Source: an uncultured Ruminococcus sp. (GTDB lineage Bacteria > Bacillota > Clostridia > UBA1212 > UBA1255). Taken from it: a DNA stretch of 7,586 bases. The notes under the pieces were generated by a model, which saw only the letters and a program-made list of their open reading frames with translations, was not told the origin of the DNA and did no database searches. Shown here piece by piece: positions 6,165 to 7,586 of this stretch. The stretch lies in contig CACZOW010000255.1 in assembly GCA_902782885.1 (NCBI GenBank), positions 1 through 7,586 of the forward strand, given 5' to 3'. Position numbers and translations under genes: made by a program. How positions within the stretch are numbered: the first letter of the stretch is position 1; the number at the start of each line of letters is the position of its first letter.

Positions 6165-6539
6165 TCAGGCTTTCCATAGGCCGTGCAGATTGCAGTAAGC
6201 ATATACCGCTTCTACCTCGTCGCCTTCGCAGATGCTGAAGCACGCTTTGGGCGCGTCGCCCGGCTTGAGGGCTTTGCGCTGATTCCCGAACTTTGTCTGG
6301 AGCGCGATCCATTCGATGTAGTGCTCCTCAAGCATGGGATGCAGCGTGCTGCCCACTTCAACTATAACGATATTTCCTTCCGTGCGGTACACCGGAATGT
6401 GCTTCTCTTTCGAGGCCTCCACGGTGCCGGGTATGATCTGCTTCATCGGTTTGCCGCAGCATACTACAGGTGCCGCCGTTTCCTTTACTTTGGCAATGAT
6501 CTGCCCGCATGTTTCACACTGATAAAACTTTAATTCCAT
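6165..6539 (-). CDS. dfx: desulfoferrodoxin (two-iron superoxide reductase)
   Basis: This 124-residue cytoplasmic enzyme reduces superoxide to hydrogen peroxide, normally with electrons from rubredoxin. The N-terminal desulforedoxin domain (1-36) carries the FeS4 ligands C8, C11, C27 and C28 (CETC and VVCCG). The catalytic domain has the EKHIPV loop with E45 and K46 near the active iron and H47 as ligand; H67 and H73 (HPMLEEHYIEWI), C116 and H119 (YCNLHG) complete the His4Cys iron site. All match the known Desulfovibrio positions (H49, H69, H75, C116, H119) within two residues, and the length is normal. It is the first gene of the cluster: ATG at 6539, AGGAGG 8 nt upstream, promoter about 60 nt upstream. 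The rubredoxin domain of the flavodiiron fusion encoded downstream is a possible electron donor, by inference. Confidence 0.97.
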   Translation of the reverse strand: MELKFYQCETCGQIIAKVKETAAPVVCCGKPMKQIIPGTVEASKEKHIPVYRTEGNIVIVEVGSTLHPMLEEHYIEWIALQTKFGNQRKALKPGDAPKACFSICEGDEVEAVYAYCNLHGLWKA

Positions 6540-6581
6540 AGTCTGTTCCTCCTGTCAAAAACTGTCTCGGTGCCGCACTTT

Positions 6582-6596
6582 AGGGGGCACTCCCCT
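6582..6596 (-). promoter_or_regulatory. short GC hairpin at the 5' end of the cluster leader
   Basis: AGGGG (6596-6592 on the minus strand) pairs with CCCCT (6586-6582) around a 5-nt loop. It would sit within a few bases of the expected transcription start and may stabilise the mRNA or act as an operator. There is no T-tract, so it is not a terminator. Confidence 0.35.
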
Positions 6597-6605
6597 TACA
6601 CCTTA

Positions 6606-6634
6606 ATTATACCACACGACGGCAATACTTGAAA
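6606..6634 (-). promoter_or_regulatory. promoter of the oxygen-defence gene cluster
   Basis: The minus strand carries a perfect -10 TATAAT (6611-6606) preceded by TGG, making an extended -10. The -35 is weak: TTTCAA (6634-6629) with a 17-bp spacer, or TTCAAG with 16. The expected start is near 6599, giving a leader of about 60 nt to the superoxide reductase ATG. It is the only convincing promoter seen for the minus-strand cluster. No complete PerR-type palindrome is visible. Confidence 0.7.
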
Positions 6635-6684
6635 AGTGAAAGATACGCCTCCGCCGTGCGGTCTTCGGCCGTCTTTGACCCCGA

Positions 6685-6733
6685 TTTTTGAACACGGGTC
6701 TTTTGAACGCGGGTCTGTCCCCGTGTTTAAAAA
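6685..6733. repeat. REP-like long hairpin with internal 15-bp tandem repeat
   Basis: TTTTTGAACACGGG (6685-6698) pairs with CCCGTGTTTAAAAA (6720-6733), a 14-bp stem with one G-T wobble and a 21-nt loop. Within it, TTTTGAACACGGGTC (6686-6700) is repeated directly as TTTTGAACGCGGGTC (6701-6715), one base different. The minus strand reads GGGGACAGACCC, a string I recall from palindromes near REP-associated (IS200-like) transposases; this is a recollection. The stem is symmetrical, with Ts on one side and As on the other, so it is not a simple terminator. Confidence 0.6.
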
Positions 6734-6856
6734 ATGTTTCCCTGATTTCGCGGATTTCAAACGGGATTATTAGGCCGGAACTCCTTTCTGAGGCGGCGAA
6801 CTGAGCATTCTGCCTGATTCGCCCGCGGAACTGCCGGGGATCGCCCGATCACCGCC

Positions 6857-6902
6857 TGGCGCGCTGCCCGGGATCGGTCGTTCAACCGGGTTCTCGCTCG
6901 TT
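6857..6902. repeat. 46-bp direct repeat, copy 1
   Basis: This copy matches 7200-7245 at 44 of 46 positions; the two differences are G/A at 6872 and T/C at 6891. It starts TGGCGCGCTGCCCGG and contains CGGT-CGTTCA-ACCG, a small stem-loop. Copies lie 343 bp apart in the same orientation on either side of the inverted-repeat element. Confidence 0.85.
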
Positions 6903-6966
6903 TTTTGGAACAGACTGCATCGATTTCTTAAAAAAAGTGAAACTTGGGCAATTTTTGAGAAAAATC

Positions 6967-7000
6967 AGGCTTCCTGCGCCGAGTCCAAGCCTCGAAAGGC
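6967..7000. repeat. nested hairpins inside the inverted-repeat element
   Basis: AGGCTT (6967-6972) pairs with AAGCCT (6987-6992). As an alternative fold, GCCT-CGAA-AGGC (6989-7000) forms a tight tetraloop hairpin. The two are mutually exclusive because they share bases. Confidence 0.4.
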
Positions 7001-7008
7001 ACGAATTG

Positions 7009-7024
7009 TGTCTCAATCGAGACA
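7009..7024. repeat. perfect 6-bp hairpin near the centre of the element
   Basis: TGTCTC (7009-7014) and GAGACA (7019-7024) pair around an AATC loop. Confidence 0.5.
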
Positions 7025-7062
7025 GTTTGAGCGGCAATCGGCGGTTTAAAAGTAATTTGAAG

Positions 7063-7092
7063 GTCAAAAGACGCTTCCGCAAGCGCTTTGAC
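7063..7092. repeat. two-step hairpin inside the element
   Basis: GTCAAA (7063-7068) pairs with TTTGAC (7087-7092), and inside it CGCTT (7072-7076) pairs with AAGCG (7081-7085). The apical loop is CCGC and the internal loop is asymmetric (3 by 1). That is 11 bp in 30 nt, the best-formed small hairpin of the region. Confidence 0.5.
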
Positions 7093-7174
7093 AAGCGAAA
7101 ACAGGCTGGGAGAAGGAGCCGTTTTCTCAAAAATGAGTGATTTTTCACCTTTTTTAAGAAATCGGCAAAGCAGA

Positions 7175-7196
7175 GGCTGCAGATGCGATCGCAGCC
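7175..7196. repeat. hairpin just outside the right arm
   Basis: GGCTGC (7175-7180) and GCAGCC (7191-7196) pair around a 10-nt loop that itself contains most of the palindrome TGCGATCGCA. It abuts copy 2 of the 46-bp direct repeat. Confidence 0.4.
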
Positions 7197-7199
7197 GCA

Positions 7200-7245
7200 T
7201 GGCGCGCTGCCCGGAATCGGTCGTTCAACCGGGCTCTCGCTCGTT
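7200..7245. repeat. 46-bp direct repeat, copy 2
   Basis: This is the second copy of the repeat at 6857-6902 (44/46 identical). Immediately after it, at 7254-7268, the end of the repeat recurs as TTCTCGCTCATTTTT, 14 of 15 identical to 6891-6905. Copy 2 therefore seems to carry a roughly 20-bp tandem duplication of its tail. Confidence 0.85.
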
Positions 7246-7340
7246 CAATTGCATTCTCGCTCATTTTTCAGCACGCAGCGGGCATGCACGGTATTAATTC
7301 TAGTTGATTTCCACTTTTTAAACCACTTTCTCCGGACCAG

Positions 7341-7428
7341 GGGCACCTTCGAGGCAACTCTTCAGCACCTCTCTCGCACTTCAAAGGCGCTTCATGGAAC
7401 TTCGGAGAGATTTCAAGGAACTCCCGGG
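7341..7428. repeat. degenerate 11-bp tandem repeat
   Basis: Five consecutive 11-bp units at 7341, 7352, 7363, 7374 and 7385 share the pattern NGGCACYTC. The G and C at unit positions 3-4 and the T at position 8 are invariant. Three more decayed units (GGAACTTC-like) follow to about 7428 with a one-base phase shift. Three units make 33 bp, so all three frames stay open and give a repetitive, gene-like translation on the plus strand. Confidence 0.55.
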
Positions 7429-7471
7429 CGTTGACTCATGCGCTTGACCGGCCAGGAAAGGCGCCCGAGAA

Positions 7472-7503
7472 GGATAAAAATTGACAAAACGCGTATTTTA
7501 TCC
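7472..7503. repeat. 8-bp inverted repeat around a TTGACA
   Basis: GGATAAAA (7472-7479) and TTTTATCC (7496-7503) are perfect complements separated by 16 nt. The spacer contains TTGACA (7481-7486), a perfect -35 match. At the correct distance the -10 would be AATTCC (7504-7509), which is poor, so an operator or promoter is only a possibility, for a gene beyond the window. Confidence 0.35.
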
Positions 7504-7532
7504 AATTCCCCGGAAATGCGGTATGTAGAGAA

Positions 7533-7586
7533 GGCGCCCAAGCCGGCGCCCGGTCAGGCGTTGACCCGGAACAGGCGCCCGGTCAG
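7533..7586. repeat. GGCGCCC-containing short repeats running off the window
   Basis: GGCGCCCGGTCAG occurs exactly at 7545-7557 and 7574-7586, a 29-bp period. GGCGCCC alone also occurs at 7460-7466 and 7533-7539, and GGCGTTGAC at 7427 and 7558. The array may continue past the edge. A 29-bp period is too short for a CRISPR repeat plus spacer. Confidence 0.5.

Larger units (their letters stand above)
6921..7164. repeat. 244-bp imperfect inverted-repeat element (possible MITE-like or structured-RNA unit)
   Basis: The left arm 6921-6963 and right arm 7164-7122 are complementary at 34 of 43 positions. The matches fall in blocks of 15 (CGATTTCTTAAAAAA), 6 (GTGAAA) and 13 (ATTTTTGAGAAAA), with a single mismatch and an 8-base divergent block between them. 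The 158-bp spacer carries further hairpins. There is no transposase gene inside. The element is flanked by the 46-bp direct repeats, 18 bp away on the left and 35 bp on the right. Whether it moves, or is transcribed as a folded RNA, cannot be told from one copy. Confidence 0.6.
6640..7586. other. gene-free repeat-rich region
   Basis: I see no supportable gene in this stretch. Short open frames exist on both strands (for example 6928-7200 minus and 7183-7434 plus), but they lack convincing ribosome binding sites and recognisable motifs, they lie across inverted and tandem repeats, and their translations are low complexity. No tRNA, rRNA or CRISPR array is seen. The content is the series of repeats and hairpins listed separately, with AT-richer stretches (about 6900-6965 and 7120-7165) between GC-rich ones. 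Confidence 0.7.

Noticed and set aside
5912..6202. Longer 96-aa version of the FTR-type protein
   Set aside because: The extra 30 residues overlap the superoxide reductase gene and lack family similarity; a strong ribosome binding site precedes the internal ATG at 6112.
6870..6890. tRNA T-arm-like GGTCGTTCAACC
   Set aside because: No other tRNA arms flank it and the loop does not match the T-loop consensus; it is part of the 46-bp direct repeat.
6882..7200. Overlapping minus-strand open frames (about 90 aa) in the repeat region
   Set aside because: They span both arms of the inverted repeat, have no clear ribosome binding site, and give basic low-complexity translations of no recognisable family.
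7183..7434. Plus-strand open frame of 83 codons
   Set aside because: It runs through the direct repeat and the 11-bp tandem repeat, which keep frames open by their 33-bp periodicity.
7481..7509. Plus-strand promoter from TTGACA
   Set aside because: The -35 is perfect, but the -10 at 17-bp spacing is AATTCC, and no gene follows within the window.
7545..7586. Possible CRISPR array
   Set aside because: The repeat is only 13 bp with a 29-bp period and one complete interval; there are no cas genes in the window.

Overview
The window reads as a chromosomal segment of an obligately anaerobic, moderately GC-rich member of the Bacillota, most likely Clostridia. The evidence is strong AGGAGG-type ribosome binding sites, a desulfoferrodoxin, a flavodiiron protein fused to a rubredoxin, a stand-alone ferredoxin-thioredoxin-reductase-type catalytic protein, and a Y-family polymerase paired with a small partner ORF. 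The species cannot be fixed from sequence alone.

Layout. At 1-730 on the plus strand is the 3' part of an alpha/beta hydrolase (lysophospholipase or monoacylglycerol lipase type). It converges, with an 18-nt gap, on a minus-strand gene cluster that occupies 749-6539. Read in its own direction (right to left) the cluster is: desulfoferrodoxin/superoxide reductase (6539-6165), a small ferredoxin-thioredoxin-reductase catalytic-type protein (6112-5912), thioredoxin (5893-5588), a flavodiiron + flavin-reductase-like + rubredoxin fusion (5557-3767), a small two-helix membrane protein (3736-3446), a Y-family translesion DNA polymerase with a beta-clamp motif (3430-1904), its 76-aa putative partner (1887-1657, TTG start), and a membrane-anchored J-like protein lacking HPD (1657-749). 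Gaps are 15-52 nt or a 1-nt overlap. One good promoter, with an extended -10, lies ahead of the first gene, so a single operon is plausible.

How the genes fit together. The first four genes make a reductive oxygen/NO defence chain. Superoxide reductase removes superoxide, the flavodiiron fusion reduces O2 or NO with its own electron-relay domains, and the thioredoxin with the FeS disulfide-reductase-like protein would repair thiols, probably from ferredoxin. The second half (translesion polymerase and partner) deals with DNA damage. The small membrane protein and the J-like membrane protein have no assigned role.

The last kilobase (6540-7586) holds no gene I can support. It is rich in repeats: a REP-like long hairpin at 6685-6733, a 46-bp direct repeat (6857-6902 and 7200-7245) bracketing a 244-bp imperfect inverted-repeat element full of nested hairpins, a degenerate 11-bp tandem repeat at 7341-7395, an inverted repeat around a TTGACA at 7472-7503, and GGCGCCC-containing repeats running into the window edge. 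This looks like a small non-autonomous or structured repeat family and is the least explained part of the window.
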